From assembly GCA_010015805.1 (NCBI GenBank), contig ML978127.1, positions 1,426,001-1,490,000 of the forward strand: DNA of 64,000 nt, written 5' to 3'. Every line of letters begins with the position of its first letter. Within the stretch, counting starts at the first letter, position 1. The translations under genes were made by a program, and so were the position numbers. The stretch comes from Rhizodiscina lignyota (lineage: Eukaryota > Ascomycota > Dothideomycetes > Aulographales > Rhizodiscinaceae). The notes under the pieces are model-generated. The model saw only the letters and a list, made by a program, of their open reading frames with translations. It was not told where the DNA came from and ran no database searches. Shown piece after piece: positions 20,188 to 31,351 of the stretch.

Positions 20188-22180
20188 CTATAGCTTTGCA
20201 GCGGCAGAGCTCTTTCCCTCTTCCCTCAAAGCTTGAATAACCTCCGTGGCCCCCCTCTCCCCGCTTCTTACAGCGCCTTCCATATATCCCTTCCATTCGT
20301 ACGCGGTCTCTGTTCCAACAAAATGGACACTTCCGTGCTTTTCTCTCAACGCACTTCCCACCTCGGTCATCAACCCAGGTGGCATCGCAGGGCAAGGGCA
20401 GCCCTGGCTCCATGTGTCCTTCCACCACTCTTGCTCGATCGTCTCGATTGGTTCCGGAACCTTGTCCTCGCCGCCCACAAACGGACCGAATGCCCGGCGG
20501 ATGTGGTCGACACCAGCAGCACGGCGCTCATCTTTGGAAAGTCTCGACCAAGCACGTCCAGCATCTGAACTTATCAGCACAATACAGACTACGAGATTTG
20601 AGACGACTCACCTCCTTCCGAGAAACATGTCAAGGCGTAGAGACCCTGAGAGTCGACTGATGTGTCCCTCGTAACACAGAATGTCCCATACGCCGACTGA
20701 AGAAGGCCGCAGAGACCAAAACGACGCCACCAAGGCTCTTTCCATGCAATGATCATCTTGGCGGTGTAGCCATGAACGGTGCCTCGGGAAAGTTTGAATT
20801 TTGTCTCGCTGAGTGGCGGCGAGAACGAAATTTCGTGGTAGACGGGGGTAGGCACAGAGACAATGACCCGGCGAGCAAGGAAGCTGCCACGAGCTGAAGT
20901 GACGTGAACACCTTCGGAAGTCTCCTCAATGTTGCGAACAGGAGAGTTAAAGAGGATGGTATTCGGGCTCAAGGAGCTGGCTATGCTTAGCGAGAACGAC
21001 TGAGTTCCTGCGACCAGTTCAGTATCACCTCAATTCCAGTGAGTGAGGGGGATTACCAGCAACAAGACGCAGATACTGCCCACCATCTCTCCGATCGGAT
21101 CGCATGGCCATGATCCCGCCTCCACTCTTGCAGTAGTCGAGGAAGAAGAGACAGCTGACTTCACGCGCCTCCAATCCAAGCATGGCTTTACACCAAATGT
21201 TGATCGTTCCGTGCGCAATCTTACCGCCTCCTTCAGATGTAACGAACTCTTCCATCGACATCTTGTCATAGTCTTTGCCTAAGGCTTTGCACGATCCCAC
21301 AGGATCCGAAACATCAATCTTGTGGCAGAGGCTCTCAAACAGGTCGCGAACCTGTACCATATTCGCAACACCACCCTTCTCACCCTCTTTCTATAGTCTC
21401 GTTAGCTTTCTCGACTCGCGGATACAATGAAGCAATGGCACTCACCTCCGGTACTCCGCCGTACGGAAATGTATGAAAACTCCCATCCGCAGGGTCCTCC
21501 ATCACAATTCTACCCATCGTATTCTGCGTCACAGTCTTGAGCCCGTACTTTCTGCACAGTTCATACATGCGGATCTGATTAGTGTCATTAATCCACGCCG
21601 CGCCCACGTCCTGCTTCCCACCTGCAATATCACGTGACCAGGTCTTTCCGCCAACTCTTCCTCGTGCCTCCAAAACGACGCAGGAATAGCCTGCCTTTTG
21701 AACGTCTAGTGCGGCTTGCAGCCCGCTGAGACCAGCACCCACAACCACGACATCGACTTTCTTCAATGGAGCTTCGGGAATCGCTGCAATGGCTTCGACC
21801 TCGAAGAGCATTTCCGGGCTTGCGAGCGCCGGCACGGGGATCAGCGTGGTAGCAGGCAAATGGCCCTTCAGAAATTCGGTCGTCGGCTTACGGTGCACTC
21901 TGTTGTTTGGGTCGTAATTCACGACGAGGTACGTGAGCTTCAGGATGTCATTAGGCGTTGCGCCGGCCGCGTCGAGGCATTGCGAGAGATTACGATACGC
22001 TTGTTCGACTTGCTCGGACTGATTGGGCGAGAATGTGCCATCTTCGTTGGCGCCGACTTGACCGGCGAAGGTGATGATTTTGTGGGAGGTAGTCGCCGTG
22101 GTTATGTGGGAGTAGAGTGGCCGCTGGTCGCGGACGTACCATGGTGCGAGACTTGTTATACCTGATTTAGGAGCAGACAT
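20188..22180 (-). CDS. RidA-like domain fused to flavin monoamine oxidase, 613 aa
   Basis: Exons 22180-21446, 21390-21057, 21007-20612 and 20564-20188 join in frame. Residues 1-133 form a Rid/YjgF domain (ending F-E-V-E-A-I-A-A-I). From about 142 a flavin amine oxidase begins with the dinucleotide motif V-V-G-A-G-L-S-G (near 146-153) and R-V-G-G-K-T. It closes with the MAO signature T-E-T-A-Y-E-W-K-G-Y-M-E-G-A near residues 575-588. Amine oxidases make imines with H2O2; Rid proteins hydrolyse imines/enamines, so the fusion would finish the deamination in one polypeptide. The Rid Arg known to hold a substrate carboxylate (Arg105 of E. coli RidA) appears to be Thr here (L-P-A-T-T). No covalent-FAD Cys is evident, as in MAO-N. 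Tail-to-tail with the Zn2Cys6 gene. Confidence 0.9.
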
Positions 22181-22863
22181 TTTGATTGGTATATGTGAAA
22201 AGTATAAACAGTAGAATATGAAAAGAACGAGAAGCTGTGAAATGGACGATTTGTACTAGAAAAGAGAGGTGAAGCTTGCAGAGATTGGACCCAACAGTTG
22301 CTATCTGATATGCACGCTTACGTTTCAGAAGAGTCTCAATTGCACTTCTGGGTAGATATACCAGTAACAGGACGCTCTAGTCCGACTCCTATTCCGCTTT
22401 GAAGCTGAGATGCTGGCATTGCGGGGTTCGAAGCTCGTAGTAACGTGGCTTCGGCAAGATCGGAGAGAAAAGTTGTACCCGGCGCTGTCGGCTGTGAAAC
22501 CATTGATAAACGAATCTAAAATAGGAAAGAGAGACTTGACAGGCACAGAGACGCATATATTAGTGGAGTAAGATATCTTCTTTCCACAAAGAATCCCTCG
22601 CTAACATATCGATCCATGCTGAACTCGATATTTGGCTTCAAATCACAAGGTGCGTCAAAATCACCCATTGCAAGTCACCGCAGAAACATACGCGAAAGGA
22701 CTTGTATTGAGGCGAGCAATTGGGTATAATACAATATCCAATCCGACTCCAGCTCCATCGCAATGCTTCTTTAACGAAAGACGAAATTCAAATATTCCTC
22801 AGCGCCAAAATAACCCCGTGCCGTGTCCTTTTCTGCTTGTCCTTTTAGCAGCCGTTTACTTTT
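22181..22863. other. Intergenic between two minus-strand genes
   Basis: Holds the promoter side of the RidA-amine oxidase gene at its left and the 3' flank of the DUG2-like gene at its right. No supported gene or repeat. Confidence 0.5.
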
Positions 22864-25800
22864 CTACTTTTCCGGCAACTCCCTGAAGACCGTCTTGAAA
22901 ATATCCTTACTCTTATATAAATTCAGAACCCTAAGCCTCTCATTGTTTAAATGCGCACTGTCGCTCGCCTGGCCACATGGCAAATGCGCGGCGGGTGCAC
23001 CAAACTCCTTCTCCAGAAAACGTATCGCAGGAATAGATCCACCCTCGCGAATGTAAAGCGGTTTCCGTCCCTTTGGTCGAGGATCTTCAATCATGCTTTG
23101 GAGCGGGCTGGTTGGGTCACCGACCCTTTCATTCGGAGGCGTGACGCTACCGCTTGCGAGTGTCGAGGATGTTGCTGGTGTAACTCTCTCGTCGCCACTC
23201 AATTTGCGAAGTGGCAAGGGTTTGCGCGGAGCCATAGAGCTGCGACGCCGAGGCTGAATAGGTCCCCAGACGTGCATGATAGCATTCTCAAGAGTGTGGA
23301 AGATCTCATTGTTGAAGTCGCCGAGCCATGGCTCGGCCTGGTGATCGATTGTGACGGTCAGGCGATTCTTTGATTCGAGCTTGTCGAATTCTGAGTGAAG
23401 GAAATCGATCAGGCTTGCGGCAATGACCTCCGCCTCTTGATTTGGCACGAGGCGCATAGAGAGGGCAGCTCGCGCCAGGCGGGGAATGATTGTAGAGTTC
23501 TCCGGTCCAGAAGTCTGAAAGCGGTGGATGGTTAATGACGCTTCTCGCCAACGTCGCATGAGTGAAGCAGCAAGCGCTTCTGGTTCTCCAAGGTCAGGAT
23601 TGCGCTCGAGTAAGGTGAAAGTAATATCGTCGTAGAGTGCTTGCTCGTCTTCCGTGAGAGGCAAGACCGGATCGTAAAAGCCTGGTATCTCAACGTGGCC
23701 ATTCTTGCCAGTCAGCTTAGCCAGCAGCATCACCAGATCCTTCAGCGACTCATCAAGCAGTGCGCTTCCATCAACACCACTATGAAGATCAGGATGTTGA
23801 CTCTCAACCTGGACAGTCGCATGGATCACGCCTCGGAGACCATACGTCAAGCATGGCACATGGTCATCAAGCCAATAACTGTTGGCGAGCAATATCCAGT
23901 CAACATCGCCGATGAGATGCTTATTCTTCCGGATTGCGTCGGCAAATCCTCTAGATCCACACTCTTCCTCTCCCTCAATGAGGAAAGTAACATCCGAGTT
24001 CAGGGATTTCTCAGCTACTAACTCAGCCACCGCATAGATTGCAGCCATGACGGGACCTTTGTTGTCAGAGACACCACGTCCGTAGAAGTAGCCATCAATG
24101 CCTTCCATCGAAAACGGATCAATGATCCATTTCCCCCTTTCATTCTCTGCAGCAATCACATCATAGTGACCATAGAACAGGATCTTTCTCCTCGACTGTG
24201 ACTGTGAGGGATTGCCTCTGAACTTTGCCAAGATGATCGGATTCAGCGTATCCTGTGTTGCAAGCATTTCGGTTCTGGCCCCGAAATTCTTGAGCACGGA
24301 TCGGAGGAATGAAGCGCCTCTGTGGCAATCTGGTTTGTATCGTGGGTCGGATGAAACTGTTCTGTATGAAACGAAGTGCTTGAGCGACTCGGACAGCTGT
24401 TCGTTGCTTGTTCTCTTTGGCTCGGTCGATGCTTCAGCACAGTCTGCGATATCCCAAACAGCAATGCTATGGTCATTGCCTCCGGTAACAAACAGCCTTC
24501 GTTCCTTGTGCTCGATGAAGGCCGATGCCAAGATGCGTCCTTCGTGAGCACGATAACAACTGGCCGATTCATACCGGCGGTCGAACTTCTCTACGATCCC
24601 ATCAAGGCCTGCGGAAAACAGAAAACCTCCTCCAACAGCTATAGTTAGGACATCTCCCACGTTGGCCTTCAAGCTGCGGAGAAGCTGCTTCGTTTCGAGA
24701 TCCCAGACGTTTATCTCGCCATCAGTCCGGCCACTGTAAAGGAACGAACCGTCAACCGCGATTGTAAGCACAGACTCTCCCTCTTCTCTGCCATCTTCGA
24801 GCACGAACAGTTCAGATATTGCGCCTGAATTGTGCTCATCCAGTGTCCAGACCTTAATAATGCCGTCACCTCCACCAGAGATGAGCACTTCCCGAGCATT
24901 CTCTGATACAGGACGAGCAAGGGTCATGCAGTAGACGTATCCAAAGTGAGCAAACTGCTGAAGGTTTTGCTTCGGGATCTGCAAACTCTGACCGCCAACA
25001 GCATGACGGGCATAATCTTCAGGATCCTGCGCTGGTGGCGTGCGGGTACCTCCAGGGCCAACAGAGTCAAAGAAGCGGTGGAATGAAGGGTGAGCAGTTG
25101 GGCTCGGACGAGTTTTTGAATCCTTTCTTTTCAAGTCGTACCACTGAATGCTCGTATTTTGCGCACCAAGGTAGACTGTTTGTAGGAACGAAGAGTATGC
25201 GACGCAGAAGACATCACCAACATCAAATGTGGAGTAGAGAGAGTAGACACGCTGGAATGTGCTTGTGTCCCACACATTCACGATACGATCTCCTGCACTT
25301 GAAAATAGATGTCTTCGATCTGGGGAGAGATGGAGAGCTAGTACACTACTCCGGTGGGCGTAGATGACACCAGATCGCTCAAAGGTGTCGATGGAGTACG
25401 CCTGTAAGAGTAAGTGGCTTGAAGACCTCCGAAAGTGGAACAATCTACCAATATTTGTCCTTTCTGAGTTCCTGCAAATATTCGGTCCAACGATACAGCT
25501 AGGGCGAGTATAGAGGTATTATGCCTCATGCGGTGAGCCAGGGATGGCCTGCTGTCGCGTGACGGTCTTGTCTGGTCCATGAAGGCATTGCCATTTCGTT
25601 GTGACTTCTCGAATGCACCTTCTGTGAGATTTGAGGCATCCACGCCTCTGTTTGAAGAGTTCATGAGCCGCTCTTGAGAATCATGGTGGTTATTGTTCAT
25701 TGCTTCTTCCGGAATAGCTGACGTTTTCTCAGGTGGCGCCAAGCCACCACTGCTTTTGGATCGCGACGATTTATCCTTTTTGCCATCACAGTTGCAGAGA

Positions 25801-26087
25801 ACAGAATCGCACTGGCGTGATATGCACATCGGGTGAATCGAAGCCTTGATATTTGGCCGGTCGATGGCGGTGCAGCAGGCAAATCGGGCGCAGATTGATG
25901 TAAAGGACTCTTGTTCCGGGTCATCCACATCAATGACACCCCCAGGCAACTGCCTCCCACACTGCTGTGCGCTTGGAGAGAGTTCGGAATCGCTCTGATT
26001 GTTGGTAGACTGACATGAATGTTCAGGATTCGGCGGAGCCTGACTATTTGATATCAGTCTAGATACCCTTTCATGAAGGGCCCCCAT
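22864..26087 (-). CDS. DUG2: DUG2-like WD40 / M20 metallopeptidase, 1058 aa
   Basis: Exons 26087-25449 and 25401-22864 join in phase 0 across a 47-bp intron. Dug2 works with Dug1 and Dug3 in the cytosolic GSH-degrading complex of yeasts. Residues about 214-534 form WD40 repeats (V-N-V-W-D, I-K-V-W-T, I-N-V-W-D, I-A-V-W-D). Residues about 550-1058 are an M20 peptidase with the metal-binding marks G-H-Y-D-V, S-D-N-K-G-P and E-G-E-E-E-C-G, so the zinc site looks intact. The first 190 residues are disordered, with a Cys-rich patch (about 60-105: C-A-R-F-A-C-C, C-I-S-R-Q-C, C-N-C), making it longer than yeast Dug2 (878 aa). The start is the ATG at 26087. Confidence 0.9.
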
Positions 26088-27557
26088 GGCGGTCTGATCG
26101 CTGACTCCTTGCGATGGCGAGCTTGCAACGAAGTATTGCGAACACGTCCCTGTATTTGGACTCCCAGACCGCCTTTTGTCGATGGATGTACGGGCAGCTA
26201 TACGAAAAGAAAGTTTGCATCAAAACTTTCAACTTGTATGATTTTTGATTCGAAGTTTCTAACACCACTGTTCTCTCTACACACTTTCCTTTCAGCGCTC
26301 TCCATATGAGCCTGCCCGATCGCTCCTTTCAAACGTTCTCGTAGCGCCATATTCACAGCGCTTTATCAGAGAATCAATATTTTCCGTTTGTGGTTGTACA
26401 GCAAGGGCTGCATGCAATGCACGATCTTATGCGTGTTCCCTCTTCCCCGTCGATGTCGTGCACGGCTAAAATTCAGTCTCAGCTCTCCCTTGAACCTCTA
26501 CTTTTTTAGCCTGAGCCTTTCTTTGACAGATGATATGGTAGTTGTATATGAAGTAGGGAACTCTCCTAACTTACCACATTCCTTTTCTTTCTAGTGTCAA
26601 ATCTGGGATTGTGTAACAATTAGAAAGCATCTCCAATGTCTTGGAGCGCTTTGCATATCCTCATTGAAGATCCGACCTTCTCAGCATGTATGATAGGTTT
26701 CAAGTTCTTTATTCTACAAGTCAATTAGATATTTCTTGAGGGTCCGGCTAATCTAGATTGCTTAAGACTTTCCATTCATCAGCAGCCTTGAAGGCGCAGT
26801 AACTGATATCACGATCTATGAGAGAACATCACTTCTCAAACGCGGCACCGCTGGATCATAGACCTCTCAAGCCACAGCCACAAGTTTGATGGAAGATTTA
26901 GCTGAGTCCGAGGTCTACCGAAGCGCCCGTCTGCACTGTATTGTGCCAGGCAGTGCCACACTGCACCGCGACGGAAGAGTGAGATACGACACGCACCGCC
27001 ACACATCGACGCGTCGGCCCCGTAATAATTGTCAGAAAGTGTGGCGAGTGACCTCGGCCACAGTCCCTGAAGGGCCTCCAAACGCCGATCTCAGCTCTCA
27101 TGATACCGGCCCAGACGCAAATTGATTTTCAAAAGGACTGATCCGATGAAATGCCTCGAAATGTGTCGAACATGGCAGCATCGCTACCAATCAAATGCGC
27201 ACAACCCGTGATTTGGCGTCAATTCGCTGCATGAAGCGCTTCCCTGAGCCCCGCGCGAGTAAACGCCTGCCACGCCAACCGCCGCCAACCTTTCATAAAG
27301 CACCTGCAATCCTGCCTGAGATCGTCATCTTGCGCTTTCATAATGGTCGCCATGCTCAAAACTCAATTTCTTTCATGACATTTGACAAGTCTTTGTTCTG
27401 ACCGCCTCGCGACAAAGCTTTAGTCGAACAAAGACGTGCATAGTCACACCGCCAGCCGCATCCTCATACGAATCTAAAGAGGAATTTCCATATTCCCTTA
27501 CCCGCAAAACCGGGAACCTAAACTACTTCTCATAAACTACTTCGAATCACAGTGAAA
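26088..27557. other. Divergent intergenic region, 1.5 kb
   Basis: Lies between the starts of the DUG2-like gene (minus) and the 434-aa gene (plus), so it must hold both promoters. Short frames inside it have no protein-like composition. No repeat or RNA gene was recognised. Confidence 0.5.
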
Positions 27558-28915
27558 ATGTTTGGAGAAATTGGGCAGACAATTACGGTTGTCAACAAGT
27601 CAGGAAAGATTGTCAGCAATGTTCGTCCTCCCCAGCCATCTTGCCAACCAAACTGTCGCTAACCGCCATACAGAGCAAACATCTCGTCAACGTCTTCAAA
27701 GAAGCACGAGCCGCCTATCGGGAACGCAAAGCCGAGATCCATTACACACGCGACGCAGAGCACCAGGAGAAGCGAGCCCGTCATGAGCTGAAGCGCCTCA
27801 ATCTCGAAGAGCACGAGAGGCAGTCCTCTCGCTCTTCCAGGCACTCAGACTCCCCTCGCCGATCAAAATCTACTCGTCCTCCTACTCAAAAGCCACTCAT
27901 CGAACGCGGCTACTCAGACAGCTTCTTCGTCAACGATCCTCCAGCACCTCGCAACGGGACGACTCCACCCGTTTACTACAGTCCTTCCGATGGACCTTCA
28001 CAACCTCATCCTCCCAAGCGCTCGAATACGTCTCCCTTACAATTCGATCCACACCTTGCATACGGTGAAGACGTACAGCGTATGGAGATAATGCGCCGAC
28101 ACAGCGATGGCTCAACCCTCACCGCAACACACAAGCGCCGCTCCCGCTCTCTCGACGACATCGACATGGACCTCGCATATGGCGAGCTGCCTCCACCCCT
28201 TCCCGCACGTCGTATGGATGAGGAGACCGAGCTGCGCGGCAAGGTTACAAGGCTCCAACAAATCCTCGACGAGGCGAACTGCTTGCAGCACTCCGTCACC
28301 TCTACCATCGAGAATCTGCAGAAGAATCCCGAGGCGCTGGCCGCTGTGGGCCTGGCGCTTGCGGAGGTGTCGAATCTCGTGACGAAGATGGCACCAGGGG
28401 CGCTGACGGTGCTAAAGGGTAGTTTCCCTGCGGTATTCGCGCTCTTGGCTAGTCCGCAGTTCCTGATTGCAGCGGGAGTTGGCGTTGGTGTGACGGTGGT
28501 GATGTTAGGCGGTTATAAGATCATTAAGAGGATCAAGGATAAGAAGGAGCTTGAGAAAGAGCCGGCGTTCGAAGATGGCCAGATGATGGAGTTGCAGAGC
28601 CAGGGTTTGGGCAGTATCGAGAATTGGAGGAGGGGCATTGCGGAAGCCGAAGCTGAGTCCGTTGGCACAACAGTCGATGGCGAGTTCATCACGCCAATGG
28701 CAGGACGGAGGTTGCTGGAGGAAGGGACCTTGAAACCTGAAGATCTGAAGAGCTCGAAGAGCGGAAAGAGAAAGAGTAAGGAGCATGGGAAGGCGAAGAG
28801 CACGACGAGCAAGGGGAGCAAGAGCAGCTCGAAGAGCGAGAAGGACAGGAAGAAGAAAAAGGAGCCGTCGGGGCTGAGGATGCTGTTCAAGTCTCATTCG
28901 TCTGCCAAAGAATAG
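27558..28915 (+). CDS. Conserved fungal hypothetical protein with glycine/valine-rich hydrophobic hairpin, 434 aa
   Basis: Exons 27558-27620 and 27674-28915 join in phase 0; the intron starts GTTCGT, a weak donor, and ends CTAAC...ACAG. The N-terminus M-F-G-E-I-G-Q-T-I-T-V-V-N-K continuing into S-K-H-L-V-N-V-F-K-E-A is a start I recall from uncharacterised filamentous-fungal proteins. A charged helix follows (about 25-65), then a disordered Ser/Pro/Arg region (about 65-190) and an amphipathic part. Two hydrophobic stretches (about 255-300) are Ala/Val/Gly-rich and are followed by K-I-I-K-R-I-K-D-K-K-E. The last 70 residues are Lys/Ser-rich. Likely membrane-associated; function unknown. It faces BUD22, with 141 bp between stop codons. 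Confidence 0.75.
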
Positions 28916-29056
28916 AGAGCATGGCCTGGCCGGTTGAATTACTTGGGATATTCTGCACATGTCATTGCATTTGATGAGTATATATAAAGCATCAGCGCTT
29001 GGAGTTTTCATGATTCCACTCATGCCACAGCAAAATACCATGTAGACGCTTCACGA

Positions 29057-30435
29057 TCAATCAAAAACAATCTTCGTCCCTTGAAATGCCGCGCTGGCCA
29101 TTGCAGCGGCCTTCTCCTTCGCCTTCTTTCTCGCCTGCCATGATGGATGCAGCTCGCCCTCATCGTCTCTCTTCAGTGTCTTGCCTATTGCCCGCGGCTT
29201 CGTGATTGCCATTTGATTCGCACCCGAAGCATCTCTGTCCTTGTCTCTCCTTAGCCTTATGCTCCTGCCGAACTCGTCCACGCCGGATTCTCTCGCGCCG
29301 CGCTTCGGGTCCCAGTCTGCATTCCTATCCACCTTCTGATTCTTGAGATGTTTTGCCTTTGCACCGTATTTCTTCTCCCAGATCATTTGCCGTGCACGCT
29401 GACCACGGCGATTTTTGCGCGGTGCGACCATTTCTGCTAGGTCTTCGGGTTCAGACTCGGAGCCAGACCAGTAGCCGCCCATTGTGAGAGAAGGAAGGAA
29501 GTTCCGTTTGGATGGGGCCGCCATAGGCTTACCAGGCGCATTACTGGAGGGAGGTGGAGATGCGGAATCTGAGAGTTCGGGAGTAGGTGATCGCTGTGGA
29601 GATGGTGATTGGGATGCGGAAGGCTTGTACGATATCGGTGCTTTCTTGGAAATAGATGCTTTAGAAGGCTCATCTGGCTCGTTATCTTCCTCGTCATCTT
29701 CCTCGACGTCTTCCTCGTCGGATGAGGAAGCTAAACGACCAGCATACTCTTCCATATGGCCAATATCACTTCCTGAAGACAGATCCTCGTCAGGCATCTT
29801 CGACTTAATTGGCTTACGCACTTTCTCTTGCTGGTCCATATGCTCGTCTCCATCAATTGACGGACTCTCAACCTGTTCGCCTCGCCTTGCCTTTTTGTTC
29901 GCCTTTGGTTCTGAGGCCTCCAAGCCAAGTGCTCGCCGAACGTTATTTAACACCTCATCCATCGCCTCCTTCGTTGGATTGGCATTGTATAACCGCGCAG
30001 TCACATTTGCGGTCGCATTGTCGACCACAGTTTTAGGAGGTGCCCTCACATAGGGTGGGAGTAATGGCGAGCTCGCGACTTGTTTTACTCGGAGCAGTAC
30101 TTTGTAAAGATGATGTTGTGCTAGGTCGGTTCGACTGTCGAGATTCTACACCGCTGTCTATCAGTTACGACTCACGAATGTCGACACATGGAAATTCGTA
30201 CCTTTACAGCGCGAATCTCATCATTGATTCGCGATATTTGAGATTCATCCCCAGCCTTAGTGGCTGTCTTTAGCCTTCTGCCTAGCTTCTGTCGCTCGAA
30301 ACCTTGGGCCAGTTTGAGTGCTCGAGTTAGCTGCTTAATACCATTCTGAATCTCTCGTTCAGCCGCCTTGGAGCTGGCAGGGTTTGAGCTCCGAGCGTGC
30401 TCGTCATTTGCATCGCCTCTTTTCCGCTTTGCCAT
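29057..30435 (-). CDS. BUD22: BUD22 / SRF-binding-protein-1 family, ribosome biogenesis, 440 aa
   Basis: Exons 30435-30202 and 30145-29057 join in phase 0 (intron GTACGA...GTGTAG). Bud22 is a nucleolar factor needed for early 40S subunit assembly and rRNA processing. The N-terminal part is a basic coiled coil, with H-H-L-Y-K-V-L-L-R and S-S-P-L-L-P-P-Y-V as family marks near residues 87-110. The middle is very acidic (S-S-D-E-E-D-V-E-E-D-D-E-E-D, about 205-222) and Ser/Pro-rich. The C-terminus carries the BUD22 signature: G-Y-W-S-G-S-E-S-E, Q-M-I-W-E-K-K-Y-G and L-H-P-S-W-Q-A-R-K-K-A-K-E. The start at 30435 (M-A-K-R-K-R) is the first ATG; a longer frame begins at a TTG. Confidence 0.9.
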
Positions 30436-31351
30436 TGCGATAGCACTTCGGATTTTATGGGTAACGGTTTTCAACTTTCAGATATGTTCGCAACTTTGTC
30501 GCATTTTGGAGAAGAAAAGTTGTGGCCAATGGGCGTCATGCGGCAAGTGCCGCTCGGCTTTCTCCGAATGCTGTGGCTCCCTTTAACGATGAGTTCTTGG
30601 CGGCAACGGCTTTGCTTCATGACAATTCGTTATTTTATGTCATTTTCTTTTCTAGTAGAATGTAGATTTAAGCACTTTTTCTTGTTTTCACATGTTACCT
30701 TGAAATGGACACGGCGCTAGCGGCTTCAGGGCTTTGGCAATCCCGGAGTCGCTATCGTCATTTTCTTTCTGTGAAACAACTGTACTGTGAAAGATATGAA
30801 GCTCAATTATGGACTCACATGTCATGCTCTAAGGAGGACCAATGGCTACCCCTTCGGAGTACGATAAGTCCGGTGCAGCAAACGAAAGAGTGCTGGATTC
30901 AGGAGCTGGAGCGCTCTAGCTGCTGTGCTGTTCTCAACAATCGACCGAAATGGACTTCACTGGTACGCAGGCGCTAAGTTATCTAACGCCAGAAGCTTCG
31001 TGATTACTCTCCAACCCGCTGTATCGTGCCACGATTGTATGAGCTTGCGAATGATTGCCTCATGTGTTACATGCAAATGGCACCATGGGCAGCGATTAGA
31101 TAGCGGAAATGGTTCACGCGCCGACGTATTAGTGCTACTATCAAGAAGATCCCTTGATTGGAAAGTATAACAGGAAGGCTTTTCCCACTCTCCAGTCTTT
31201 CCTTATTCTCCAGCATAATTCTCAGAGCCTAACGCACTTCCACTTCTATCACTATCGCTTTGCACACCTCATATATCTCTACACTCGCCCTCTCCTTATA
31301 CCTTCCATTTTCGAGGACCCTAGCAATATATCTCTGTACCTTGACGCAGCT
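30436..31351. other. Divergent intergenic region between BUD22 and the Met-rich protein gene
   Basis: Must hold the promoters of both flanking genes. The last 150 bases before 31352 are pyrimidine-rich, like a fungal leader. No supported frame. Confidence 0.5.

Noticed and set aside
22420-22450. GGTTCGAAG sequence resembling a tRNA T-loop
   Set aside because: No acceptor stem, D-arm or anticodon arm can be drawn around it.
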